DNA from: a virus
Virus record (IMG/VR): IMGVR_UViG_3300008448_000743
Location: 1 to 22,126 of that record
Strand: one strand, 5' to 3'
DNA length: 22,126 bases
A program made the translations under genes and the position numbers. Below the pieces are notes generated by a model, which saw nothing but the letters and a program-made list of their open reading frames with translations, had not been told where the DNA came from and did no database searches. Below, in pieces: positions 6,123 through 15,247 of this stretch (position 1 is the stretch's first letter; each line of letters opens with the position of its first letter).

Positions 6123-7922
6123 TTACAGCACCACTGATTGTATTAATTTTACATCTTCGTTGTCACTGGTTTCCATGGCTACAGCAAATACATCTAATCT
6201 ATCTTGCGCTACCTGTGCGCAACCTTGATCACCGGCAACTAATCTATCTCCTTTACGTACTGATCCTTTGACCTTGATTGGTACTCGACCCTTAAGTGCC
6301 ACGTAAACCCCGCCTTCTAGCTCACTGTTCATCATGTATGCTGGATTTTCACTGATCACTCCTATGGCTAGTTCGCCGTAGCTAGATGCGGTAACTTCGG
6401 CTGGACCCCCTATGACCATTACAGTGCCAACTTCGTATTCTGTGTCAGCTAGATATTTCTCTGCGAGATCTGCATACCGTGCTGATGTAGCGGTTCCTTG
6501 GAATAATACCGCTGAGATATTACCGCTGGAGTCTCTAGCCGCAATGCTATATGCGGTAGCAGTAAGTCTAGCGGTTCTGTACTTGGTACTGGTAGTTGCA
6601 TCATTCCATGCAGGATCTACTACAGCATCAGTTTTATCAATGAATGTCTTGTCAGTCTTATCTGCGATACCTACAAATTGGTTAGCCAGTATATTTCCTG
6701 AAGTATTTCTTACAGGTATAGTAGCTATTGCAGTACCTGGTACCGTAGCACTAGGATCTAGATCATTTAGCTTACTGGCATTAGTGGCTGCAGAAGCTGT
6801 ACCTGTAACTGATCCGGTTAAGGTTCCTACTATATTGGCTCCCGCAAATCCAATCTGTTTAGTTGCGGCATTTATCATTACTGTGTTATCTGAGGCCAAC
6901 ACATTGCCTGTATGAACTCCTAGAGAATTTCCTGTGACATTTCCTACAAGATTGCCAGTATGTGTGGTAGCGTAAACGTTGCTCCAACGACCTCCGTTGG
7001 CACCTAATGAGTAGGCATTGTCATTGCCAGGCACAACTCCTGTGCTGGTAATCACCGCGATGTCTCGTTCATCGGTAGTTTCAGTTACAGTAATGCGGAA
7101 TGTTATAGGGTTTCCTAGTCGATTTTCAACAATCACTTCGTCACCACCTTCAACACGCAGTCTAAAATCGTTACCATCACCTACAGTTAGGCCTGGATCA
7201 TAAAATTGTACTTCACCAGTGAATGAATTTTCACCTTGTTTGAGGTATTGATCTGCAGCAAAACCACCAAGGCGAGCTGCATTATTTGCTGTGCCCCACA
7301 TCACATAATCATCAGTACTTACTCCAGACTGAGATTTGGCCAAGGTAAACCCTTTCTTTATGACCGTGAAGTCATCGATTGTATTCTGTGCGTTGTCGAG
7401 GGTAAATGATGTTTTACTAAAAATTCCTATGACCTTGTCATCTGCTATTATTTTAAGTATAGTATGTGGACCCACCGCTGTGCTGACCGTTCCTTTAACC
7501 ACTGCTGCAGACACTATAGACGATCCTAGATCGGGACTGGCTTCTGGTCCAATAAGTGCAAACTCTGTGCCTGTCCATGCATACAATTGTTTGGCAGCAG
7601 AATCCCACCAAAAGTCACCAGTGCTTAAACCGCTGGGCGCAGTGGTGCTGACTTCTGCACCGCCTGCTAGTTTAAATCGAGAACCATCATAGAATTTTAA
7701 TTTTTTATTAGCACTATCGAACCAGATTTGCCCTGTGATTACCTTGGGAGGAGCAGTAGTGTTAGAAAAATTCTCTAAAAGATGTAGAAAGTTTTCATTC
7801 TGAACTTCGCCGTATCCCGCATAGTTTTTACCTACAAATCTTAAATCTGAGGTGGTGTCTATGGTCCCGTCTTCTACAGATACAAAAAAAGCACCGTTAA
7901 ATTTATCTACTTGATATGCCAT
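6123..7922 (-). CDS. Tail-fibre-like protein with shared N-terminal module and a possible self-processing C-terminus
   Basis: Of 599 residues, 1-128 are the module shared by four genes here: DGTIDT (18-23), NYAGYGE (33-39), NENFLHLLENF (42-52), GQIWFDS (64-70), TGDFWWD (101-107) and FALIGPE (121-127). The middle (200-480) is a repetitive low-complexity shaft with VTG/LTG turns and two related RNTSGN/RDSSGN units (405-410, 463-468). From about 480 a compact globular end starts: YADLAEKYLADTEYEVGTV (483-501), GVISENPAYMMN (521-532), VALKGRVPIKVKG (541-553) and KGDRLVAGDQG (557-567). That end recalls C-terminal domains that trim or chaperone trimeric phage fibres (peptidase G2-like), but I see no proven catalytic residue. 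GGAG lies 7 nt before the ATG. It is probably a side fibre or baseplate-attached spike used for host contact. Confidence 0.8.
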   Translation of the reverse strand: MAYQVDKFNGAFFVSVEDGTIDTTSDLRFVGKNYAGYGEVQNENFLHLLENFSNTTAPPKVITGQIWFDSANKKLKFYDGSRFKLAGGAEVSTTAPSGLSTGDFWWDSAAKQLYAWTGTEFALIGPEASPDLGSSIVSAAVVKGTVSTAVGPHTILKIIADDKVIGIFSKTSFTLDNAQNTIDDFTVIKKGFTLAKSQSGVSTDDYVMWGTANNAARLGGFAADQYLKQGENSFTGEVQFYDPGLTVGDGNDFRLRVEGGDEVIVENRLGNPITFRITVTETTDERDIAVITSTGVVPGNDNAYSLGANGGRWSNVYATTHTGNLVGNVTGNSLGVHTGNVLASDNTVMINAATKQIGFAGANIVGTLTGSVTGTASAATNASKLNDLDPSATVPGTAIATIPVRNTSGNILANQFVGIADKTDKTFIDKTDAVVDPAWNDATTSTKYRTARLTATAYSIAARDSSGNISAVLFQGTATSARYADLAEKYLADTEYEVGTVMVIGGPAEVTASSYGELAIGVISENPAYMMNSELEGGVYVALKGRVPIKVKGSVRKGDRLVAGDQGCAQVAQDRLDVFAVAMETSDNEDVKLIQSVVL

Positions 7923-7954
7923 TGATATACTCCGCTAATCATTATTATTACTTA

Positions 7955-8311
7955 TCAAACTATGCGAGCGGACGCGGCTTGGCGCTGCTGCTCGAGCGTT
8001 ATGTACTCTTCATCAGATAGACTGGTAGTAATATTCAGTGCTTTTTGTCGCAGATGTCGAAGAACTTTCCAATCTGTGCTATTTAAAAATTCACGTTCTT
8101 GCCCGTTTGCCAGTTCCTGTGCCTTTTGTGTTGCTACATTTGCAGCTACAGCTATTATAGTTCTACTGGCAACATCAAAATTATGTGTTTGCGCTCTAAG
8201 CTGTTCGGCTTGAGAATCTGTGATTTCCTGCACACTAACAGTGCTAGGAACACTGGGTAGATAATTTAATAGCGCAACTACGGTGTTGTTTTCTATACAG
8301 ATATAATGCAT
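7955..8311 (-). CDS. Tail fibre assembly chaperone-like protein, 118 residues
   Basis: The N-terminus (HYICIENNTVVALLNYLP) is a short beta-rich part, the middle is a long helix (AVAANVATQKAQELANGQ), and the C-terminus has the pattern REFLNSTDWKVLRH (73-86) followed by TTSLSDEEYITLEQQRQAA (95-113). That C-terminal pattern is common in tail fibre or tail assembly chaperone proteins of many phages. I chose ATG 8311 because GGAG (8318-8321) precedes it by 6 nt. An ATG four codons upstream (8323) lies inside the previous gene and has no such site. It sits directly between two fibre genes, as fibre chaperones usually do. Its likely task is to help trimerise one or both fibres, and it may or may not remain in the virion. 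Confidence 0.75.
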   Translation of the reverse strand: MHYICIENNTVVALLNYLPSVPSTVSVQEITDSQAEQLRAQTHNFDVASRTIIAVAANVATQKAQELANGQEREFLNSTDWKVLRHLRQKALNITTSLSDEEYITLEQQRQAASARIV

Positions 8312-8313
8312 GA

Positions 8314-10596
8314 TTAACTCCAAATGGCCAAATAGTTTGCTGCTGGGGTGCCATTCTGTTCTGTGTTCTGAACATATACTCTGATTCTATCGCTGAGATA
8401 TGAATACTGGCATCTTAATCTGTCATTTCCATCTACTCCACCGGCAAAAGCTATAAAATGTATAGAAGGAATAAATCCTACAATATTTGCCATGCTTTTG
8501 CCTGCAGGAGGAAATACATCAAAAAAGTTTGCGCCATTGTTAAAAGATCCCACTTGATTAGTAAATCCCGAGGTGCTAGACTGTTGGCCGCTGACGAAAG
8601 TGTACTGAGGTAACCTACTATCTACATAAGTTTTGGTGGTAGCATGATTGTCATTCACTGGGGCACCGACCAGTGTAAGATAACCAGTCATTGTATCGCC
8701 AGATTTAGATACTCTTGCAGTATCACTAGCTGTGATAGTAATGTTTGTGGTACCGTTGAATGCAACACCGTTAATGGTTCTTGCAGTTTGTAATTGTGTC
8801 GCAGATCCTGCGTTTCCGGACACTGTCCCAGAGACATTACCTATTAAGTTAGCAGTGATCGTGCCTGCGGCAAAATTGCCACTGGCGTCACGTGCTACAA
8901 CTTTGCTGACAGTATTGGTGGAGGTAGCATCTACAGCGATTGTTGCATCAACGATTCCATCGTAACTGGCTATAGCACCACTGGTGCTGGTATTAACTAG
9001 TGTAAGAAATGAACCCTTACGCAAAGGTTCTCTACTGATTGAAGCCCATGTAATTGAGCCTGCTTGTGCAGTTAATACATACCCAGCTGTGCCTAGTCCC
9101 AGCATTGATGTAGTTCCAGCAGCGGTTTGGAATGGAATTGCTCCTGCACCACCACCTGCTATATTTGTAGCTGTCGTGGCCAAGGTTGCTGTAGTTGCAT
9201 TCCCTAAGAAATTGTTGGCATAAATGTTGTTGAATTTATATCCTGTGATTCCAAGATTAGTTGTGTTGTCGCCTAGTACCGCAGGTGCATTAGGACCTCC
9301 TAACGAAAGTGCTGTGGCAGCATCTACGAATGATACATCGGGTCCGCTTGATCCCATATCAAAATTAAGTGTGCCTGTACTGGATCTTACGGTTGGCCTA
9401 CCAGAATCAACAAACATCTTAAGCTGACCAGAACTACCTATATTAACTCCGCTATCAGTAACATTTAAATTGATTAATGTTCCTAATTGTTGCAAACTAC
9501 TTTGTATTATGGTAGAGTTTAAAGTATCACCGGTTAGTGTATCAGCTGCTGCTGTTACAGTAATATTGCTGGTGCCATTGAAATTCACACCATTAATCTG
9601 TCTTGCTGTGGCCAACTGTGTAGCAGAGTTTGCATTTCCGGTGAGTGTGGCTCCTACAAATGTATTAGCCTGTACAATATTAAATGAACTTGTACCAGAG
9701 CTAGCAATAACATTACCAGTGACATTACCGACAAGATCCGCTGAAATAGTGCCTGCTGAAAATCCCCCCTCTGAATTTCTAGCTACTAATTTACCTACAA
9801 CATTTGAGGGAGTAGCATCTACACTCCATGTGGTCTCTGAACTTCCGTCAAAATCAGAACCAAAAATGTATGTGCCTCGAACTAATTTGTTTGTTGTAGA
9901 AGATTTTATAGTGACATTTTGTTGGCCGTCAAAAGGCGTGCCGTTGATATTCCTAGCAGTACTCAACCTATCTGCACTGGCAGAATTGCCTGTTATATCG
10001 CCTTTGATCTTAGCAGTGTTTGAAAGATTAATACCTGCTATCAACGTATTTTCAAACCCGGCCACTGAATTAGAAGAATTTATAGAAAACGCCTGTGCTG
10101 TACATATAGCAATAGCTGTTCCATTCGTTTCTAGAATTATTACAGGTTTGGGGTCTCCTACAGAATCGTCTAATGAGGTAGCTCTGGCTCTGGTTATTCC
10201 GAACCCGGCCACTGCTTCGGGACCAATAAATGTCCAAGCAGAACCTGTGTAAATCTTAAGTTGATTAGCGGCAGTGTCTAACCACAGTGCGCCTGCGTTA
10301 ATATCCGCAGGAGCGGTTGCACTTAAAATCGCAGCACCTATTGGATTCCAATTTGTACCATCATAAGCATAGGTCAAATTGGTAGTGGTATTAAACCAAA
10401 TCTGCCCCTGCAGTGGTCTTGAAGGTGGAAATTCATTGGCAAAATTTTCCAATAAAAACACAAAGTTTTCGTTCTGTGTTTCACCGTAACCCACATAGTT
10501 TCTACCAACTAGCCCCAGACTAGTAGAGGTATCAATAGTTCCATCTTCTAGAACTATTAACTGTGCCCCACTAAATTTATTTACTATATAGGCCAT
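8314..10596 (-). CDS. Tail-fibre-like protein with internal shaft repeats
   Basis: The 760-residue protein starts with the shared module (DGTIDT 18-23, NYVGYGE 33-39, NENFVFLLENF 42-52, GQIWFNT 64-70, WTFIGPE 121-127). The shaft has three copies of a TAR-INGxxFxG unit at about 213-230, 330-347 and 605-622, a repeat common in long tail fibres. Two longer duplicated units also occur: VARNSEGGFSAGTI (271-284) against VARDASGNFAAGTI (567-580), each followed by LxGNVxG. ATTKTYVDSRL (652-662), the fibre 'ATKxYVD' hinge, leads to a C-terminal domain of about 100 residues rich in aromatic residues, possibly the receptor-facing tip. AGGAG lies 8 nt before the ATG, and the assembly-chaperone-like gene follows after 2 nt. 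This makes it the best candidate for a main host-contact fibre. Confidence 0.85.
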   Translation of the reverse strand: MAYIVNKFSGAQLIVLEDGTIDTSTSLGLVGRNYVGYGETQNENFVFLLENFANEFPPSRPLQGQIWFNTTTNLTYAYDGTNWNPIGAAILSATAPADINAGALWLDTAANQLKIYTGSAWTFIGPEAVAGFGITRARATSLDDSVGDPKPVIILETNGTAIAICTAQAFSINSSNSVAGFENTLIAGINLSNTAKIKGDITGNSASADRLSTARNINGTPFDGQQNVTIKSSTTNKLVRGTYIFGSDFDGSSETTWSVDATPSNVVGKLVARNSEGGFSAGTISADLVGNVTGNVIASSGTSSFNIVQANTFVGATLTGNANSATQLATARQINGVNFNGTSNITVTAAADTLTGDTLNSTIIQSSLQQLGTLINLNVTDSGVNIGSSGQLKMFVDSGRPTVRSSTGTLNFDMGSSGPDVSFVDAATALSLGGPNAPAVLGDNTTNLGITGYKFNNIYANNFLGNATTATLATTATNIAGGGAGAIPFQTAAGTTSMLGLGTAGYVLTAQAGSITWASISREPLRKGSFLTLVNTSTSGAIASYDGIVDATIAVDATSTNTVSKVVARDASGNFAAGTITANLIGNVSGTVSGNAGSATQLQTARTINGVAFNGTTNITITASDTARVSKSGDTMTGYLTLVGAPVNDNHATTKTYVDSRLPQYTFVSGQQSSTSGFTNQVGSFNNGANFFDVFPPAGKSMANIVGFIPSIHFIAFAGGVDGNDRLRCQYSYLSDRIRVYVQNTEQNGTPAANYLAIWS
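8318..8321 (-). promoter_or_regulatory. Ribosome binding site that decides the start of the assembly-chaperone-like gene
   Basis: GGAG on the minus strand lies 6 nt before ATG 8311 and downstream of the alternative ATG at 8323, so it can serve only the shorter start. It overlaps the last sense codon and part of the stop region of the upstream fibre gene, which fits coupled translation. Confidence 0.6.
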
Positions 10597-10616
10597 TTAT
10601 GCCGCTCCTGTGTTCA

Positions 10617-12467
10617 TTATGGTGGTAAAGTAGAATCTGTCTGCCAGGTCCATGCACCTGACACAATTTGAAAGGTTTTAATAATTCTAGTAGTAGAAAC
10701 ACTTGCTGCTGCGATTGTTGCTGTAGGAAATGAAATACTAGTCACTGCCAACGAACTACTGCCAGATAGATCAGTGAGGAAAGGATTCGTGCTGATACTG
10801 GGAGGTAATGCATTTATGGCTAATGAGGTGCTGGAAGGATTTATCAGAGTACACAATATCCTTGCATAAGTGCCACTTCTAAATTCCGCTACAGGTGCAA
10901 GATTATTTAATACATTATTAATAATGTATGTGTTAGATTTACCATCAGATAAATCCATGCTGAATATCAATGGCCGAGATTCTATGGTATTGTCCACATA
11001 TTCTTTGGTCGCAGCATCCTGTTGGCTAACAGGATCCTGCATGCCTGTGATTCTCGGCGAGCCTATCAACGCAACGTTTCCTGTGCCGTCTGGTTCGAGT
11101 TCAATATCAAAATCTGTTGATACTGTGCTGATCCTATGATTTTCTAATCGCATCTGCGTCACTGGCGGTATTCCAGGACCAACGTTGACTACGTTTTGCG
11201 TACCAAATGCTGTAACACCCGGAATACTGGTAATTGCACTTCCAAGGCTATTGCCATCTATGACCTTGACTCCACCTATCTGTAACTGTTTACCTACTGC
11301 CAGATTTAAATCTTCGCTGACGTCAAAAACTCCAGTAGGAGGTGGCCCCTCGCTAGTGGACCTATACACTATTTCTTTGTCGTAGGAAGAAGAATCAGCA
11401 CCGGTTGATCTAATTATGATACCAGCACCAGTAGCCGTGGTTTCACTGGGTGCTGCCACATTGGCTAATGTTAGTGTTTTATCTTCAATGGTAACATTAG
11501 AAGTATTGATAGTGGTTGTTGTTCCTTCTACGGTGAGGTCACCTGCTACCACCAAACTGCCACCAACATTCATTGTGCTATCAATTTTTCCCGAATATAT
11601 ATCGACGATTCTTGAACTGGAATCTATTGCTATGGCATTTTCTAGATCGAGACCTTTTCTAACCTTTAGGAATAGATCTTTGTCGCTGGCGAAATTGGAT
11701 ACTTCTATATCTCCCGAGCTCACCAAGAGATTCATCTGATTGCCTGATCCTATCACAATACCGGCATCTACACCAACAGATACCTGTCCATTAAAAGTAT
11801 TTGATGTGTCTCTTCGGGCATATGTGGTGGCTACCGCACCCCCTAACTGTTCGGAGTTGGTGCAGGTTATACGGAATTTTATGTTAGCTAATGTCCCTGC
11901 GTTAAACCCAGGTTCTATATTACCGCTGAATCCGATGATAGCTATTTTAGGTGTAAAACTGTCTTTGGCAAAAATTCCTAGTAATATACCGTTGTTATAA
12001 AGATATGTTACAACTCTAGTTTGATTCAGGGTGTCTAAAATGCTGTCAACTTCTAATCCGCTTTTACCTTGTGCTGTGGAATATGCAGGTCCGATCAATA
12101 TGGGCTGTGTTCCATCGAAGAAATATAACTGCGCACCTACATCATCGAACCACAGGTCACCTATGCTTAATGTAACAGGCTGTGTGCTAGAAACAGTGGC
12201 AGAACTCACTGGAATGAAAACAGATCCATTATACACCTTAAGTTTGTTTTCTGCACTATCAAACCAAACCTGACCCTTTAGTGGGTGTAGCGGTCGTGTG
12301 GTGCTGGCAAAGTTTTCTAGAAGTTTCACTAGATTTTCATTAAATGCTTCACCAAATCCACTGTAATTTTTGCCTATCAAAGTAAGGTCAGTGGATAATG
12401 TGTCTATCTGCCCATCGGCCACTGTGGCTACTATAGTTCCGTCAGTTTTGTTTATTTGATATGCCAT
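10617..12467 (-). CDS. Tail-fibre-like protein with DAATKxYVD hinge
   Basis: The 616-residue protein has the shared N-terminal module (DGQIDT 18-23, NYSGFGE 34-40, NENLVKLLENF 43-53, GQVWFDS 65-71, GDLWFDD 103-109, LIGPA 124-128). The middle has a known fibre unit: GGSLVVAGDLTVEGTTTTIN (302-321) followed by TIEDKTLTLAN (326-336), as in many cyanophage fibre proteins. TGMQDPVSQQDAATKEYVDN (474-493) marks the hinge before the C-terminal domain of about 120 residues, which is beta-rich, S/T-rich and ends WTWQTDSTLPP. AGAGAA (12473-12478) precedes the ATG by 5 nt. It shares a layout with the other three fibre genes but no C-terminal similarity that I can see. A structural fibre role is well supported; its receptor is unknown. 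Confidence 0.82.
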   Translation of the reverse strand: MAYQINKTDGTIVATVADGQIDTLSTDLTLIGKNYSGFGEAFNENLVKLLENFASTTRPLHPLKGQVWFDSAENKLKVYNGSVFIPVSSATVSSTQPVTLSIGDLWFDDVGAQLYFFDGTQPILIGPAYSTAQGKSGLEVDSILDTLNQTRVVTYLYNNGILLGIFAKDSFTPKIAIIGFSGNIEPGFNAGTLANIKFRITCTNSEQLGGAVATTYARRDTSNTFNGQVSVGVDAGIVIGSGNQMNLLVSSGDIEVSNFASDKDLFLKVRKGLDLENAIAIDSSSRIVDIYSGKIDSTMNVGGSLVVAGDLTVEGTTTTINTSNVTIEDKTLTLANVAAPSETTATGAGIIIRSTGADSSSYDKEIVYRSTSEGPPPTGVFDVSEDLNLAVGKQLQIGGVKVIDGNSLGSAITSIPGVTAFGTQNVVNVGPGIPPVTQMRLENHRISTVSTDFDIELEPDGTGNVALIGSPRITGMQDPVSQQDAATKEYVDNTIESRPLIFSMDLSDGKSNTYIINNVLNNLAPVAEFRSGTYARILCTLINPSSTSLAINALPPSISTNPFLTDLSGSSSLAVTSISFPTATIAAASVSTTRIIKTFQIVSGAWTWQTDSTLPP

Positions 12468-12480
12468 TCTTGTTCTCTAA

Positions 12481-14592
12481 TTAAAATAACGGTGGTCCAG
12501 ATCTAATAATATAATTTATTGTTAGAAATGGATTCATAATACCTATTGGTGTACTCAACGTAGTCAGAGCTGGTTTTTTTATTCCGCCTGAATCTTTTAG
12601 ATACTGTGCTTGGCCAGGAGCAGTTGGTCCTAGTCCTGTTGTCGCTGCAGGATCGATAGTTGTGGTCACAGCTACAGCCGAATAATCTTGTGCACCAGAA
12701 CTTAATGTATGACTATGCTCTGGTAAATTTGCTAGTGTGAGTGTTGCCGAACTCTGACCGGCATCGCCTCCTAGGGTAGTGGCTTTTACGTCGGGCACAC
12801 GTCCTGTCGTACCTCCACCGGCATCTACAAATCCGCCTGTGACGATTGGCACTGTTCCGGCGTTGTCCATATTGTCCTTGCCTAAGGCAAATCTTCCTCT
12901 AAGATCCGGCAGTCTAAAAGTATTCACTCCTATTAAAACTGCTATACCATTATATGTTGTACCTATGACGTCATATAGGGCTGAAAATTTTGTTCTTTCA
13001 ACTTCCGATCCGTCGCAAAATAAAAATCCGTATGGTGCGGTTGCGCCGGCATAAGGAATGATTCCGCCGATTGGAATACCTAGATCTCCTACGAATGTGT
13101 CTCTAGTCTGTTTTAATAAACCCGATGATGCTAATGCCGCTTCACTGGCCCTATATGTAAGCACAAAATCAGTAGGCTTAGATACATTCGGAAAGGGTTG
13201 ATCTTTACTTACAATGATATTAGCAGTCAACGATGTATTGAATATTTTGGTGTAACTTCCTGTCTGCCCGTCAAACTGCACAGCTGGACTTATCACATCG
13301 CCAGTCAATTGAAAACTGGTGATATTAGTAAGACTGGTAGCGGTGTTGGCATTACCGCTGATATTTCCAGACAAAATACCTTGTATATCGTCTGCTATGA
13401 TTGTTTTGGCTCTGATTGTCTTCCAACGTTTAAGATTAGTACCTAGATCATACAGTTCGGTAGTCTTTGGTTGTAGATTATTGACCTGTGATGTACCTGT
13501 GATATCGACTCCGTCGCCTACTATGAGATTTTTAGAAATAGCAGCACCGCCGGCAGTCCTTAAACTTCCATTGTTTAGATTAGTGCTGGCAGTATTGTTT
13601 GTGATTATGATTGAACCAGTTAAAGTAAGGCTGCCGTCAATGTCTAGGGCCTGGTTAGGACTTGCCTGATTTATACCTACTTTGTTGTCCACTACTTTTA
13701 AAATTGTTGACGGAATGCCATTCCGATTGGTTTGAATATCGATAGAACTACCAGCCGCACTGTTGTAGATTTTTGCTGCTGTGGATGTAGTACCAATATT
13801 GAATGTGCCATCGACACCGACCGTAACCCCGTTATTGTTTCTTACATTAAATGCAAAATCAGTAGTATTAATAGTGTTAGATCTTAGGAACTTTCCCGAT
13901 TCTACTTCAACTCCGCCAACACTCAATGCATTAGCCCGAGTGGCGGTTCCGAATAATATTGGTTCAAACCCCCCAACAAATTCTGCTATTTCAGGCGCCG
14001 TACTTGGGTTAGATATGTTAATTCCAGAACGTACAACATCGAAACCAGATATAATGGTCTTAGGAGTAAAGCTGTCCTTGCTAAAAATAATAACTGGTAT
14101 ATCTGCAATGTAGAAAACAAGAATAAATCTATCAATATTATCGGAATCTGCGATCTTTTCTACCACAGGACCGTATCGTAATCCGTCAACAGCACTTTCC
14201 GATGGTCCTACCAATATCCAACGTGAGCCTGTGAAAATTCTTAGCTGTTGATTAGTAGTGTCTACCCATAATTCTCCTACCTTACTAGACTCTACCGATG
14301 GCTCGCTTACACCTTTTTGTATGCCTGAAGCTGCTTTCCATGCAGTATTATCCCATATTTGAAGAACTCCGTCAGTACTATTATACCAAAGCTGCCCTTC
14401 TACAGGGTTTATTGGTTCATCAGCGGAAGCAAAATTTTCTAGTAAAGCCAAAAAGTTTTCTGCAATAATCTTGCCATACCCCGTAACATTTCTACCCGGA
14501 AACGCTAGACTCGTATCTGTACTAGAAGTATTATCAAACACTGTGATGGGTGTTTTATTTTCTTTATCTGTAAAATTAACTGAATATGGCAT
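12481..14592 (-). CDS. Short-tail-fibre-like protein with phage tail collar domain
   Basis: The 703-residue protein has the most diverged copy of the shared N-terminal module (GRNVTGYGKIIAENFLALL at 33-51, GQLWYNS 66-72, GELWVDT 106-112, WILVGP 125-130). KVGINQASPNQALDIDGSLT (304-323) is a unit often found in fibre shafts. IPIGGIIPYAG (506-516), PYGFLFCDGSEV (520-531), NTFRLPDLRGRFALGKDNM (557-575), LPEHSHTL (622-629) and MNPFLTINYIIRSG (686-699) together form a tail collar domain (Pfam PF07484), as in the T4 short tail fibre gp12 and similar tips. HSH fits the metal-binding histidines seen in such tips. GAGGT lies 8 nt before the ATG, within the end of the upstream gene. Its likely role is a baseplate short fibre or fibre tip for irreversible binding. 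Confidence 0.88.
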   Translation of the reverse strand: MPYSVNFTDKENKTPITVFDNTSSTDTSLAFPGRNVTGYGKIIAENFLALLENFASADEPINPVEGQLWYNSTDGVLQIWDNTAWKAASGIQKGVSEPSVESSKVGELWVDTTNQQLRIFTGSRWILVGPSESAVDGLRYGPVVEKIADSDNIDRFILVFYIADIPVIIFSKDSFTPKTIISGFDVVRSGINISNPSTAPEIAEFVGGFEPILFGTATRANALSVGGVEVESGKFLRSNTINTTDFAFNVRNNNGVTVGVDGTFNIGTTSTAAKIYNSAAGSSIDIQTNRNGIPSTILKVVDNKVGINQASPNQALDIDGSLTLTGSIIITNNTASTNLNNGSLRTAGGAAISKNLIVGDGVDITGTSQVNNLQPKTTELYDLGTNLKRWKTIRAKTIIADDIQGILSGNISGNANTATSLTNITSFQLTGDVISPAVQFDGQTGSYTKIFNTSLTANIIVSKDQPFPNVSKPTDFVLTYRASEAALASSGLLKQTRDTFVGDLGIPIGGIIPYAGATAPYGFLFCDGSEVERTKFSALYDVIGTTYNGIAVLIGVNTFRLPDLRGRFALGKDNMDNAGTVPIVTGGFVDAGGGTTGRVPDVKATTLGGDAGQSSATLTLANLPEHSHTLSSGAQDYSAVAVTTTIDPAATTGLGPTAPGQAQYLKDSGGIKKPALTTLSTPIGIMNPFLTINYIIRSGPPLF

Positions 14593-14595
14593 CTG

Positions 14596-15243
14596 TTATA
14601 CCTCGATGAAACCAGTTAGACTCTGCACACGTATGGTGTAATCAATCTGTAGAAGTCTGTTAAGACTTTTTTGTACCGGATGAAATACTACATGTGTCAA
14701 TAATTTACCGGTACCGCTAGGGTTATAGCTTACTAATCCTAGTTCATCAAAAACAAAATTTCCATTCATATCGACCGAATTATCAAAAGCCTGTTGTTCC
14801 AGCGGTTCTCCATAATCTAATAAACAACTAATAAGTATATCACTATAAGTAGATCCACTAACATGCCGTATCTGCATGAGATTTCTAGCAGGATCTGAAT
14901 TTTCGATAGCATTTTGATCTATAACTTTCACATAGGTTTGATTATACAGACTAGAGTTTACTCCTATGGTGTTGGGTGTGAGATAGGTAATCAACCCTGT
15001 CGGATCTACGATTGTGCCGCCAGAACCAAATGCCATTTGATAAACTGTGCCTTGTCCTTGATTGCTAAGACTCTGAACCATAGCCACGCTCATATTTTCA
15101 TAATGTATAGCGTTACGTTTATCAATAAACACTTCTTTGGTGCTAGGATCAAAGATCTTTATGTGTCCTTCAAAATGGAAACCGCCTGTTTCGTTGGGGC
15201 GAGACTGGGGGGTCTCTGAGATTTTTGATTTATTTTCTGGCAT
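14596..15243 (-). CDS. Conserved phage virion protein, 215 residues
   Basis: After a polar, disordered N-terminus (MPENKSKISETPQSRPN) the protein has a compact domain: GGFHFEGHIKIFDPSTKEVF, then KRNAIHYENMSVAMVQSL, YQMAFGSGGTIVDPTGLITYL, LYNQTYVKVID, IRHVSGSTYSDILISCLL, DELGLVSYN and HVVFHPVQKSLNRLLQIDYT. I recall close relatives in T4-type marine phages listed as virion structural proteins, located beside fibre and giant structural genes. ATG 15243 is preferred: AGAGAA (15248-15253) precedes it by 4 nt, the same site used by the 10617-12467 gene, and a late-promoter-like GATAAATA sits 26 nt upstream. ATG 15267 would give 223 residues but has no ribosome site and would lie at or before the predicted transcript start. 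A baseplate or fibre-joining role is inference. Confidence 0.8.
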   Translation of the reverse strand: MPENKSKISETPQSRPNETGGFHFEGHIKIFDPSTKEVFIDKRNAIHYENMSVAMVQSLSNQGQGTVYQMAFGSGGTIVDPTGLITYLTPNTIGVNSSLYNQTYVKVIDQNAIENSDPARNLMQIRHVSGSTYSDILISCLLDYGEPLEQQAFDNSVDMNGNFVFDELGLVSYNPSGTGKLLTHVVFHPVQKSLNRLLQIDYTIRVQSLTGFIEV

Positions 15244-15247
15244 TTTG

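Noticed and set aside
6412-6915. Plus-strand open frame of 167 codons
   Set aside because: It is antisense to the 599-residue fibre gene, with the same shadow-type composition and no independent signal.
9470-10252. Long open frame on the plus strand (260 codons)
   Set aside because: It lies wholly antisense to the 760-residue fibre gene. Its hydrophobic, V/P/A-rich product is what the reverse complement of T/N/G/A-rich fibre codons gives, and no ribosome site or family match is seen.
6123-14592. Diversity-generating retroelement target in the fibre genes
   Set aside because: No reverse transcriptase, no template-repeat/variable-repeat pair and no Avd-type gene in the window.
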